From NCBI RefSeq assembly GCF_003201475.1, contig NZ_QJJK01000002.1, positions 372,001 to 436,000 on the forward strand: a DNA stretch of 64,000 nt, read 5' to 3'. The DNA comes from Chelatococcus asaccharovorans (GTDB taxonomy: Bacteria; Pseudomonadota; Alphaproteobacteria; Rhizobiales; Beijerinckiaceae). Under the pieces are notes generated by a model. That model saw only the letters and a list, made by a program, of their open reading frames with translations. It ran no database searches and was not told where the DNA came from. Below are positions 8,853-16,417 of this stretch, piece after piece. Position 1 is the first letter of the stretch, and every line of letters begins with the position of its first letter. Made by a program: the position numbers and the translations under genes.

Positions 8853-9311
8853 ATGGACGTCCAAGATCACATGCGTGCAAGACAGGAGCTCGAAGCGCTC
8901 TTGATGGAATACTGGCATGACGTCGACACCAACTGGGGGCGCAATGCGAGCGAATACTATACGGACGATGCCGTGTTCGAGTCGACCTATGCCAGCTATC
9001 ATGGCAAGGCAAAGATCAAGCAATTCTACCAGTATCGTCTGGATCGCGGACCGCGTGTCGCCGTCCACGCGGTGACCAACTTCCGCGTCGTGCTGGAAAG
9101 CCCGACCCGTGCCACGTGCAACTGGTATCTGCTTCTGTTTGCCGCGGACGGCAAACCGATCCTGCCGACCAACCCGCCGATCCAGATTGCCCATATGACC
9201 GATACTTGCGTCAAGCAGCCGGACGGCCGCTGGCTCTATGCCCACCGCAAATTCGACGCCTGGTTCGAGGGGGGCGTTCCAACCACCAATCCCAATCTCG
9301 ACGACAAATAG
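8853..9311 (+). CDS. SnoaL-like / NTF2-fold protein
   Basis: A 152-residue protein of the SnoaL-like NTF2 fold: an opening helix RQELEALLMEYWHDVDT, then WGRNASEYYTDDAVFES and a strand-rich second half ending FDAWFEG. Such proteins bind small hydrophobic or acidic ligands and may act as isomerases, hydrolases or accessory subunits. The ATG at 8853 has GAGGA 5 bases upstream; an earlier ATG at 8832 is weaker. It starts the plus-strand train with sialidase-like gene 2 (80 bp downstream) and the BKACE gene. The biochemical role is not assignable. Confidence 0.75.
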   Translation: MDVQDHMRARQELEALLMEYWHDVDTNWGRNASEYYTDDAVFESTYASYHGKAKIKQFYQYRLDRGPRVAVHAVTNFRVVLESPTRATCNWYLLLFAADGKPILPTNPPIQIAHMTDTCVKQPDGRWLYAHRKFDAWFEGGVPTTNPNLDDK

Positions 9312-9391
9312 CTCGGCGGGGACATCCCACGGCCATCCCGTGGGGGCGTTCTTGCGGTACCCGATCCCACAGGCAGTCAACTGAGGCCAAA

Positions 9392-10552
9392 ATGAGCGTC
9401 TGGATGCGTTTCGACAAGCCACGGCCTTGCACCGATATGGATCATGGCATTGTTCACCGCGACAACGCCGCATTCTGTGGCTGGCCGTTCTATTGCGGGC
9501 TGTGGAAATTCCCCGATGGAAGCCTTCTTGCCAGCTTCAAGAAGATCGCGAAGACTTATGATCAAGCCGATGCGATCAGTCATACACAGCTCACCGTCGG
9601 ACAGGGCCATCTCAGGACGATCCGGTCCTACGACCAAGGCCTCAGCTGGGACGACGACAGCCTGCAGACCGTTTTTGACCTGGGGACATCGGCGCAAGCG
9701 ATCGCGCAGTCCGGCGGACACGACTACGCTGATGAATTGCCGGTCGATTTTCTCGATCCCAACGTCATCACGATGTCCGGTGCGATGCCCGCGCTGCTGA
9801 AATCCGACAGCCGCGCCTGGCTGCAGATCTCGACGGACGCCGGGCGCAGCTGGCGCAGGACGATCCTGCTCCCCTTGCAGGGTCTCAATTCATTGACCGG
9901 CCATGGCCCGCCGGCCGTGAGGCCGGACGGGGTTGCCCTGCTCGGACTTTCGACGACGACCCCCGACGGCTGGACCAACAGGCCGCTCCTCTATGCCAGC
10001 ACGGACGGCCGGCGATGGGACTTCCTGTCCTTCGTCACGCCCGCGATCGAAGGCGGCTCGGCTGTCAGCGACAGGCAAGAGCTGGCACTCTTCGGCGCCA
10101 TCCGCCACTTCTATACGCGCCCGCTCGTGCTCGCCGACGGCCGCGTACTCGCCTCTCTTCGGTTCCAAAGAGACGCCCGGGGCATTTTCTGGACCGATAT
10201 CTTTGAGAGCGAGGACGGCGGGCGCACGTGGCATTTCCTGTCGCGGGTGAATGACTGGGGAGCGCCGGGCGACATCGTCGAGATGGCCGACGGCCGCATT
10301 GTCTGTGTCTACGGCTATCGTCTCGCGCCCTATGGCATCCGTGCTCGCGTCAGCGAAGACGGCGGTCGCAGCTGGGGCTCCGAGCTCATCCTGCGCGACG
10401 ACGGCGGCAGCTGGGACCTTGGCTACCCCCGCATCATCGAGGTCAAGCCCGGTCAGTTGCTCACGACCTACTACATGAACACCCGCGACGACCCCATTCA
10501 GCTCAACGGCGGCGTCCGCCATATCGCCAGAACACTCTTCAGGCCCGATTGA
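9392..10552 (+). CDS. Sialidase-like beta-propeller protein (BNR repeats), copy 2
   Basis: A 386-residue paralogue of the product of 6265-7437. It opens with the shared motif FDKPRPCTDMDHGIVHRDN and carries Asp boxes STDAGRSW, SEDGGRTW and SEDGGRSW plus weaker SYDQGLSW and STDGRRW. There is no signal peptide. The start is the ATG at 9392, matching the N-terminus of the paralogue; an upstream extension of the frame overlaps the SnoaL-like gene and is not credible. The last 115 residues are almost identical to copy 1, while the first two thirds differ much more. A BKACE gene follows 50 bp downstream. As with copy 1, superfamily membership is clear but the substrate is unknown. Confidence 0.8.
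   Translation: MSVWMRFDKPRPCTDMDHGIVHRDNAAFCGWPFYCGLWKFPDGSLLASFKKIAKTYDQADAISHTQLTVGQGHLRTIRSYDQGLSWDDDSLQTVFDLGTSAQAIAQSGGHDYADELPVDFLDPNVITMSGAMPALLKSDSRAWLQISTDAGRSWRRTILLPLQGLNSLTGHGPPAVRPDGVALLGLSTTTPDGWTNRPLLYASTDGRRWDFLSFVTPAIEGGSAVSDRQELALFGAIRHFYTRPLVLADGRVLASLRFQRDARGIFWTDIFESEDGGRTWHFLSRVNDWGAPGDIVEMADGRIVCVYGYRLAPYGIRARVSEDGGRSWGSELILRDDGGSWDLGYPRIIEVKPGQLLTTYYMNTRDDPIQLNGGVRHIARTLFRPD
10205..10552 (+). repeat. Inverted repeat arm B: 3' end of sialidase-like gene 2
   Basis: The partner of 6265-6612, in opposite orientation, about 3.6 kb apart. The identical core is 10283-10432. Such a pair is a potential substrate for homologous inversion of the segment carrying the bicupin and SnoaL-like genes, or for gene conversion. 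Confidence 0.9.
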
Positions 10553-10602
10553 CAGGTCGCATCTCTTCCCCGGCAGCCCCCTACGACAAGCGGACCATTC
10601 CC

Positions 10603-11526
10603 ATGGCCAAGATCATCATCAGCGCCGCTCTCACAGGCGCGATCCATACGCCGTCCATGTCGAAGCACCTGCCCGTCTCACCTCAGGCGATTGCGGATGA
10701 GGCGATCGCCGCCGCCGAGGCCGGCGCCGCGATCGTCCATCTGCACGCCCGCGACCCCGAGACCGGCAAACCCGATCAATCCCCAGAAGCGTTCCGGCCG
10801 ATCGTTCAGGCGATCAAGCAGCGCTCCGACGCTATCATCAATCTGACCACCGGCGGCGCGCCGACGATGAGTATAGAAGAGCGCCTGGCTCCGGCGGCAC
10901 AACTGAAGCCGGAACTCGCCTCACTCAACATGGGCTCGATGAATTTCGGGATCTTTCCCATGCTGGATCGCACAAAGGACTTCGCCCATGACTGGGAGAA
11001 GCCTTATCTCGAGGGGTCGAGGGATCGCATCTTCCGTAACACATTCGCCGATATCGAGCATATCTTGACCACGGGCACCGAGAACGGGACCCGGTTTGAA
11101 GTCGAATGCTACGACATCGGCCATCTCTACACCCTGGCGCATTTCGTCGACCGCGGCCTCATCAAGCCGCCGTTCTTCGTGCAGTCCGTTTTCGGGATCC
11201 TGGGCGGGATCGGCGTCCACGCCGAGGATGTCATGCATATGAAGCGAACCGCCGATCGTCTGTTCGGCGCAGACTATCGCTGGTCCGTTCTGGCCGGCGG
11301 CCGTCACCAGATCAGGATTGCCACCATGGCCGCCACGATGGGCGGCCATGTCCGCGTCGGTCTCGAGGATTCCCTCTGGATCGGGCCGGGTAAGCTCGCG
11401 CAATCGAGCGCCGAGCAGGTCGCTCTCATCCGCGGTATTGTCGAGGGGCTTGGCCTGGAGATCGCCACCCCCGATGACGCCCGGGCGATTCTCTCGCTCA
11501 AAGGTGCTGCAGGCGTCGGGTTCTGA
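10603..11526 (+). CDS. BKACE-family beta-keto acid cleavage enzyme (DUF849)
   Basis: A 307-residue (beta/alpha)8 enzyme of the beta-keto acid cleavage family (3-keto-5-aminohexanoate cleavage enzyme, Kce-like). Family members condense a beta-keto acid with acetyl-CoA to yield acetoacetate and a new acyl-CoA, using a divalent metal. Visible signatures are SAALTGAIHTPSMS near residue 6, the metal-binding HLHARDPETGKPDQ near residue 46, NLTTGG near residue 83, FEVECYDIGHL near residue 165 and GGHVRVGLEDSLW near residue 246. The ATG at 10603 gives the canonical MAKIIISAALTG. The specific keto acid is unknown. Lying beside a TTT uptake system and an IclR regulator, it fits catabolism of an imported acid. 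Confidence 0.88.
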   Translation: MAKIIISAALTGAIHTPSMSKHLPVSPQAIADEAIAAAEAGAAIVHLHARDPETGKPDQSPEAFRPIVQAIKQRSDAIINLTTGGAPTMSIEERLAPAAQLKPELASLNMGSMNFGIFPMLDRTKDFAHDWEKPYLEGSRDRIFRNTFADIEHILTTGTENGTRFEVECYDIGHLYTLAHFVDRGLIKPPFFVQSVFGILGGIGVHAEDVMHMKRTADRLFGADYRWSVLAGGRHQIRIATMAATMGGHVRVGLEDSLWIGPGKLAQSSAEQVALIRGIVEGLGLEIATPDDARAILSLKGAAGVGF

Positions 11527-11645
11527 CTATCGCATTTCGCGGTACGAAATGGATAAGGCCACCGGACGAGTGCGGCTCCTTTCATGTTACAGTTCTCCCA
11601 AAGATAAGGCCTCCGGGACACGGACGCCACAATGGGAGATGCGCT

Positions 11646-12635
11646 ATGGAAGGTTTAAGCCATCCTGCAATCATGGCTCATTCGGATGAAGCAAACGCCG
11701 CGTGTTTCGGCGCCCCCGAGCTCCGCGAGGAGAAAAGTCCCACCCGATGCCGGACGAATTCACGCCGCGGGCTCTCTGATCCGGGTCGTCGTTCCTATCC
11801 CCCCGTCGAAGCCGTCAGGCGTGCGCTCGAAATCCTGAGAGCCGTCAATCGGCTTCGCATCGCATCCGTCACGGCCATCCACGCCGCAACCCATCTCCCC
11901 AAGCCGACCATCATCCGCATGCTCGAAACGCTGATGGCCGACGGCTATGTCGCAAGGGACAACATGTTCGGCGGCTACCGGGTCACCTGCAAGGTGCATG
12001 AGCTCACCAAGGGCTACGACGGCATCTCGATGATCATCGAGGCCTCGCGCGCGCCGGCGATCGAACTCACACGGCGCATCAAATGGCCGATCGGCATCGG
12101 CGTCCTCGATGGGCTGGCGATCTCGATCCAGTTCTGGACGGGAGCGATCAGCCCCTGGGCGCACACCAGCACAGTTCTGGGGCTCAGGCCCGCGCTTCTC
12201 AGCTCCGCCATGGGGCGCGCCTATATGGCCTTCTGCCCGGACGACGAGCGCGAGAAGATCCTTGCCTGCCTGCGAACGGATCCGCTCCAGGATTTCGACC
12301 TCGAGAAGGAGACGAAATTCCGGCAGTTGCTCGCGCGCCTGCGCAACGGGGGCAGCTGCGGCTTCGCGGTACGCGACCCCCGGACCGAGCCGAAGCAGAT
12401 GACGACCCTCGCCATGCCCTTGATGTTTGAAGACCGCGTGCTGGCCGCCATTTCCGTCAGTTTCTACAAGTCCGCAGTCCCTCTGCAGAACATCAGCAAG
12501 CAGATCGTTGCCCCGCTGAGCGAAACGCGCCAGAAGATCGAAGAAAATCTCGCGTTGCTCATGCGCGGCACCGGCATCCATGGGGACGCCATCGAACCCG
12601 TGCCCCATGGCCTGGCCCCACTTGCGCCCGGATAA
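11646..12635 (+). CDS. IclR-family transcriptional regulator (MhpR-like)
   Basis: A 329-residue regulator. After about 50 low-complexity residues it has the IclR winged helix: VEAVRRALEILRAVNRL, then a helix-turn-helix ending HLPKPTIIRMLETLMADGYV near residues 75-100. The IclR effector domain follows (about 130-310), with SSAMGRAYMAF and the C-terminal AISVSFYKSAVP. GGGAG lies 7 bases before the ATG. It closes the SnoaL/sialidase-like/BKACE train and is the likely regulator of the divergent trains, sensing a small organic acid. It converges on the aldolase gene with 36 bp between them. Confidence 0.88.
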   Translation: MEGLSHPAIMAHSDEANAACFGAPELREEKSPTRCRTNSRRGLSDPGRRSYPPVEAVRRALEILRAVNRLRIASVTAIHAATHLPKPTIIRMLETLMADGYVARDNMFGGYRVTCKVHELTKGYDGISMIIEASRAPAIELTRRIKWPIGIGVLDGLAISIQFWTGAISPWAHTSTVLGLRPALLSSAMGRAYMAFCPDDEREKILACLRTDPLQDFDLEKETKFRQLLARLRNGGSCGFAVRDPRTEPKQMTTLAMPLMFEDRVLAAISVSFYKSAVPLQNISKQIVAPLSETRQKIEENLALLMRGTGIHGDAIEPVPHGLAPLAPG

Positions 12636-12671
12636 CGCGCGTGACCCGCGCTGGACATGCTTGCGGCGATG

Positions 12672-13442
12672 TCACCATGCGGCTGGGTCGCCGTAGTCCT
12701 GAAGCGCGGCGGCTGCAGCGGATTTGAGAAAATTCTGGTCATTGGACACGACGAAGGCGGTTGCGCCGAGCTGTCTCATGGCACGCGCATCCGCCTTGCT
12801 GGAGACGAGAACCATGGTCGTCATCCCGGCCTTTCGCGCCGCCGCGGTGATCTGCCTGACGGCCTCCTCCATTCGTTCCACGCCAAGGGCCGCCGTCAAA
12901 TCACCGCGCCCGATGAAGAAGGCGTCGAGGCCTTCAACCGCGGCGATCTCGTCCAGCTGGCCAAGCGCCGCTTCATCCTCGATCATGGCGATACAGGTCG
13001 TCTGCGCATCCTGCGACGCGATGTGATCGGCAAATGCGGCGCCGCCAAAGTCGCCGGCACGCGTGGTGTTGGAAAAGCCGCGCGCCCCGCCACGATATCG
13101 GCATGCCGCAGCGATCATCCGCGCTTTTTCCGCGCAGTCCACATGCGGGACGAGAACGCCCGTCGCGCCAAGATCGAGGACCGAGAGGATGCTGGCCGCC
13201 GTCGGTTCGGCGACCCGCACCAGCGCAGCAATCCCCGACGCGCGCGCCCCGAGGCATGCGAGGTCGATCGTCCCGCGATCGAAAGGCGCGTGCTCCTGAT
13301 CGATAATCACGAAATCATAGCCCACCGAGCCGATGATCTCTGTCGTATGACTGGAGGGTGTCTTGATGAAGGTGCCGAGCACATGCTCCTTGCGCATAAC
13401 ACGATTGCGGAATTCGATTGCCGCAGGACGGATGCCGGTCAT
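12672..13442 (-). CDS. HpcH/HpaI-family class II aldolase
   Basis: A 256-residue pyruvate-type aldolase of the HpcH/HpaI family, which cleaves 2-keto-4-hydroxy acids in a metal-dependent reaction. Visible are GTFIKTPSSHTTEIIGSVGYDFVIIDQEHAP (an opening strand-helix unit with the metal-site DxEH), VRVAEPTAASILSVLDLGA, the metal-binding GVLVPHVD, and IEDEAALGQLDEIAAVEGLDAFFIGRGDLTAALG near residue 170. The ATG at 13442 is chosen because GGGAGAG lies 7 bases upstream; two TTG codons precede it. It is transcribed alone. It could split a hydroxy-keto acid made from the imported substrate, which is inference from neighbours only. Confidence 0.87.
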   Translation of the reverse strand: MTGIRPAAIEFRNRVMRKEHVLGTFIKTPSSHTTEIIGSVGYDFVIIDQEHAPFDRGTIDLACLGARASGIAALVRVAEPTAASILSVLDLGATGVLVPHVDCAEKARMIAAACRYRGGARGFSNTTRAGDFGGAAFADHIASQDAQTTCIAMIEDEAALGQLDEIAAVEGLDAFFIGRGDLTAALGVERMEEAVRQITAAARKAGMTTMVLVSSKADARAMRQLGATAFVVSNDQNFLKSAAAAALQDYGDPAAW

Positions 13443-13878
13443 CAACAACTCTCCCGTAGTTCATTGCGCGCGCGAGCCGCTGCAAGCGCCGGGCCCCGCG
13501 GTGCGCTACTCCTAACCCATGAGAAAAGGGAGGAAACCGAACCGATCGGGATTTTCATCCCGTGAAACATTGACATTCACCAATATCAACAACCGCATGA
13601 CCACTGTTCATTGACCGATTTCGCTTTATCATTGCGATGAGCACATCGATTACGCCTCTTCTTTTCAGACCGCTATGTGAACAGTAACATCGCCAACGCG
13701 TTGCGTTTCCCCCTGAAAGCAGCGAAGGCCCCTCCCCCGGGCCTTCGCGCATGCAAGCCTCCGGGAGGTCGGGCGCAGATCTCGTTTCATGCGCCGAAAT
13801 AATCCAACGACACGCGCGAATGTGCTTGGATCCCGCGATGGCCCACACGTACCATGATCGGGATAAAGGGGGTGCAGC
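13443..13878. other. 436-bp intergenic region with a GC-rich hairpin
   Basis: No credible gene is seen between the divergent aldolase and amidohydrolase genes. It must hold both promoters. A perfect 9-bp stem (CGAAGGCCC / GGGCCTTCG, 13723-13747) with a C-rich 7-nt loop lies in the middle. There is no following T run, so it may be a regulatory or transcript-end structure rather than a standard terminator. Confidence 0.5.
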
Positions 13879-14679
13879 GTGATCCATCAACCGCTCGTCG
13901 ATTCACACTTTCATCTCTGGCGCGCCGATCTGCCCCTGACCGACACCGCCTGGCACCTCAAGGTCACTGACGCCAGCGTCGACGAATTCATCGAAATTCT
14001 TGATCGCCATGGGGTGATCTTCGGCGTCATCGCCGCCGCCAGCCTGCACGGCGCGTATAACGACTATGTCAGGCAGGCTTTGCGCGCTCACCGCCGTTTT
14101 CGCGCCACGGCGACCGTGACACCGCAAACCGATATCTACCAACTCGAGCGGATGCGAGACGATGGCTTTGTGGGAATCCGCTTCGTGTGGGGTCTCCTGG
14201 ACGAGATACCAGACCTCCGATCTGGCGAATACAGAACGCTGCTACGCCGCGTCGCGGATCTCGGTTGGCATGTGCATCTCACGGATCGGGAGCATCGCAT
14301 CGCATCGACCATTGCCGCGATCGAGGCCTCCGGTGCGAAACTCGTCATTGATCATCTCGGATTGTTCGACACGCCTGCGGGGATCAACGGAGAAGCCTTC
14401 AGGACCGTGATGGCCGCCGTCGAACGCGGGCGCACATGGGTGAAACTGTCCGCGGGCTTCCGCTTCGAACCCCCAGCGGCGCCCAAACAATATGCGCAGG
14501 CGCTGGTCGCCCTCACCGGAGGCGAGCGGCTGGTCTGGGGCAGCGACTGGCCTTTCGCCGCCTTCGAGGGCAAAGTGACTTACGCGGACACCCTCGCAGC
14601 GCTCGAGGATTGGGTGCCGGACCCGCTGGTCCGCGCGCGCATCTGCGGCAGCACGCCCTTGCGCCTCTATTTCACCTGA
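13879..14679 (+). CDS. Amidohydrolase-family lactonase-like protein
   Basis: A 266-residue TIM-barrel amidohydrolase (Amidohydro_2 type) resembling 2-pyrone-4,6-dicarboxylate lactonase and L-fucono-lactonase. It has the N-terminal HFHLW motif at residues 9-14, GFVGIRFVWG near residue 95, HVHLTD near residue 132, LVIDHLG near residue 155 and the C-terminal metal/catalytic GSDWPF near residue 220. The start is the GTG at 13879, after AAAGGGGGTGCAGC. It probably opens a lactone or hydrolyses a cyclic ester. The tctC pseudogene and tctBA set follow, so it belongs to the same catabolic region. Confidence 0.8.
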   Translation: MIHQPLVDSHFHLWRADLPLTDTAWHLKVTDASVDEFIEILDRHGVIFGVIAAASLHGAYNDYVRQALRAHRRFRATATVTPQTDIYQLERMRDDGFVGIRFVWGLLDEIPDLRSGEYRTLLRRVADLGWHVHLTDREHRIASTIAAIEASGAKLVIDHLGLFDTPAGINGEAFRTVMAAVERGRTWVKLSAGFRFEPPAAPKQYAQALVALTGGERLVWGSDWPFAAFEGKVTYADTLAALEDWVPDPLVRARICGSTPLRLYFT

Positions 14680-14715
14680 GCCAGGTCAAATTCAATAAAT
14701 ATGTATGCATTGCTC

Positions 14716-14740
14716 TATAATCAGAGAATGAACGCGTTCA
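14716..14740 (+). promoter_or_regulatory. Candidate -10 box and 12-bp palindromic operator before tctC
   Basis: In an AT-rich gap, a perfect TATAAT (14716-14721) is followed 7 bp later by a perfect 12-bp palindrome TGAACGCGTTCA (14729-14740), about 45 bp before the tctC pseudogene. The -35 region is weak (TTCAAT at 14691). The layout suggests a promoter repressed by a dimeric regulator binding just downstream of the -10 box. Confidence 0.45.
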
Positions 14741-14785
14741 ATAGCACTGCGCTCAAAGAATTCTATAAATCGAGGGAGTGACGTC

Positions 14786-15668
14786 ATGACCATGAGAGCC
14801 GCCAGGCGCCTTCTGCTATCCGCGACAATGCTATTGTCCTGCGCCGTCGCGGTCGGCTTGTCACCGGTGCAAGCCGCCACCTGCCCCGATGGCTTCCCAG
14901 CGAAGCCGATCCGTTTTGTTGTCGGCTTTGGCGCAGGCGGCGGGACGGATCTCATCGCACGATCGATCGCCAATGCTATGGAGAAGCAACAGAAATGGAC
15001 GATCGTGGTGGAGAACAAGCCGGGAGCCAACGGGGGCGCCATGGCCGTCTGGCTGAAGAGCCAACCGGCAGACGGCAATGTCGTCGGTATCCTGGGCACC
15101 GATGCTCGTGGCCCTGTCCGACCGGCCCTACAACGACCTTGCGGGCTTGATCGCCTATGCCAAGGACAAGGGACGCGCCACAATCGCGGTGGCCGGCATC
15201 AACCAGGAGGTGCTCGTTCGCCAGCTTGCGCAGGAATACAACGTCAATCTCGTCCCCATCCCGGGTGCCGGCGCCGCCGAAGCCATGACCAGCGCCCTTG
15301 GCGGGCATGTTGACGCAACCACGCAAGGTACATTGCATGTTGCGCAGATCAAATCCGGAAAGATGAAGCAGCTCGCCTCCATCATCGACCGTCGGGTACC
15401 CTACGCGCCGAATTCAGCGACGCTGGCCGAACAGGGCTCGAAAGCGGAGCCTCTCAACTCTCACACGATGCTGATCACGCCGCGCGGCCTGCCGGACCCC
15501 GTGAAGACCTGCTTGAAGCAAGCCTTGGACGAGGCGATCCGGACACCGGACTACAAGGCACAGATGGACAAGTTCGAGAACGAGGCCCTGAATCTAGGCG
15601 AGGAGGGCAATCGTGACCTCAACGCAAGGCTCGCCGATTTCTACGCGAAGATACTAGCCAAGAACTAG
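14786..15668 (+). pseudogene. tctC: Broken tctC (Bug-family binding protein) with internal deletion and frameshift
   Basis: The 5' part (14786 to about 15110) reads as a Bug protein: signal peptide ending near SPVQAA, then IRFVVGFGAGGGTD and ENKPGANGGAMAVW. After GILGTDA the match stops. The rest of the protein continues in another frame from about 15105, beginning LVALSDRPYNDLAGLIAYAK and running to the normal C-terminus at 15668. Compared with Bug proteins generally, about 30 residues around the usual PVKDFAPV segment are missing at the junction. A small internal deletion that shifts the frame explains this. The two fragments together give about 290 residues against the usual 320-330. The tctB and tctA genes downstream are intact. 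Confidence 0.88.
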
Positions 15669-15832
15669 TGGAGCGAATTTGACATTTGGGTCCCGCTCAA
15701 CATCAAGCTCCAGATCAAATGTCAAATTCAAAAGCTCCACTAGAACCAATAACTTGCTAGTGGTTCTTGTGACTCCGACATTGGCTCCAAGGCTCGTATC
15801 AGGCGGATGCAAATGTCGACGACGAACCACTA
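15667..15832. repeat. Two-hairpin palindromic repeat, copy 1
   Basis: Hairpin 1 has arms GTGGAG-GAATTTGACATTTG and CAAATGTCAAATTC-CTCCAC (about 15668-15745). Hairpin 2 lies between TAGTGGTTC and GAACCACTA (15760-15832). A second copy, roughly 80% alike by eye, lies at 60854-61014. The loop of hairpin 2 (15791-15804) is the exact reverse complement of the corresponding loop in the other copy. The repeat starts inside the stop codon of the broken tctC and separates it from tctB. Confidence 0.88.
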
Positions 15833-15847
15833 GGATATTTTCGCGAG

Positions 15848-15867
15848 ACGTGGACGCCGGTCCACGT
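15848..15867. other. Small perfect hairpin upstream of tctB
   Basis: ACGTGGAC and GTCCACGT form a perfect 8-bp stem with a 4-nt GCCG loop, 16 bp beyond the palindromic repeat and 84 bp before tctB. It may affect readthrough or transcript stability. No T run follows. Confidence 0.5.
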
Positions 15868-15951
15868 GGAGCCACTGCGTGGAAACCGCGATTCCGCTTC
15901 TTTCAGGACAGCGGCGGAAGCAATCGACCTGCATAGGGTTTGGTGGGCTGA

Positions 15952-16413
15952 ATGATCGTCAATCAAAAAGACCTTGGCGCCGGCTTGAGTTTTCTCGGCA
16001 TGGCCATCGTCTATGGACGGGTTGCCTTGCGCGAATTGCCTTTCGGCAGCGCGCTCGCCATGGGACCGGGCTACTTCCCCATCGTCCTCTGCATGCTCCT
16101 TGGCGTCATCGGGTCTTTTCTGACAATTCGCGCGCTTTGCGCAGCGCAACGCATCAGCCTTTCCAGCCGCTTTTCCTGGCGCCCTGTCACCGCCATCTGC
16201 CTCGCCGTCATCATTTTCGGAACCTTCATCCGGGAGCTCGGTCTTTTCTTGAGTGTCTTCGGCACCGCCTTCATCTGCTCGCTCGCGAGCCGACAATTTG
16301 CCTGGAAAAGCGGTGTTTATCTCGCCGTTGTACTCGCGATCCTGTGTACCGGCATTTTCGCCTACGGCGTTCGCCTCCCGCTACCGGTTATCGGAACATG
16401 GTTCACGGGGTAG
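15952..16413 (+). CDS. tctB: TctB-family small membrane subunit of a TTT transporter (third set)
   Basis: A 153-residue TctB protein with four hydrophobic segments and the family stretch LAMGPGYFPIVLCMLLGV near residue 35. The C-terminus PLPVIGTWFTG matches the family ending seen in the first set. The ATG at 15952 starts MIVNQKDLGAGLSF. tctA begins 4 bp downstream, so the two are translationally coupled. The paired receptor gene upstream is broken and separated by a palindromic repeat, so this pair may now depend on another TctC. Confidence 0.88.
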   Translation: MIVNQKDLGAGLSFLGMAIVYGRVALRELPFGSALAMGPGYFPIVLCMLLGVIGSFLTIRALCAAQRISLSSRFSWRPVTAICLAVIIFGTFIRELGLFLSVFGTAFICSLASRQFAWKSGVYLAVVLAILCTGIFAYGVRLPLPVIGTWFTG

Positions 16414-16417
16414 CGAC

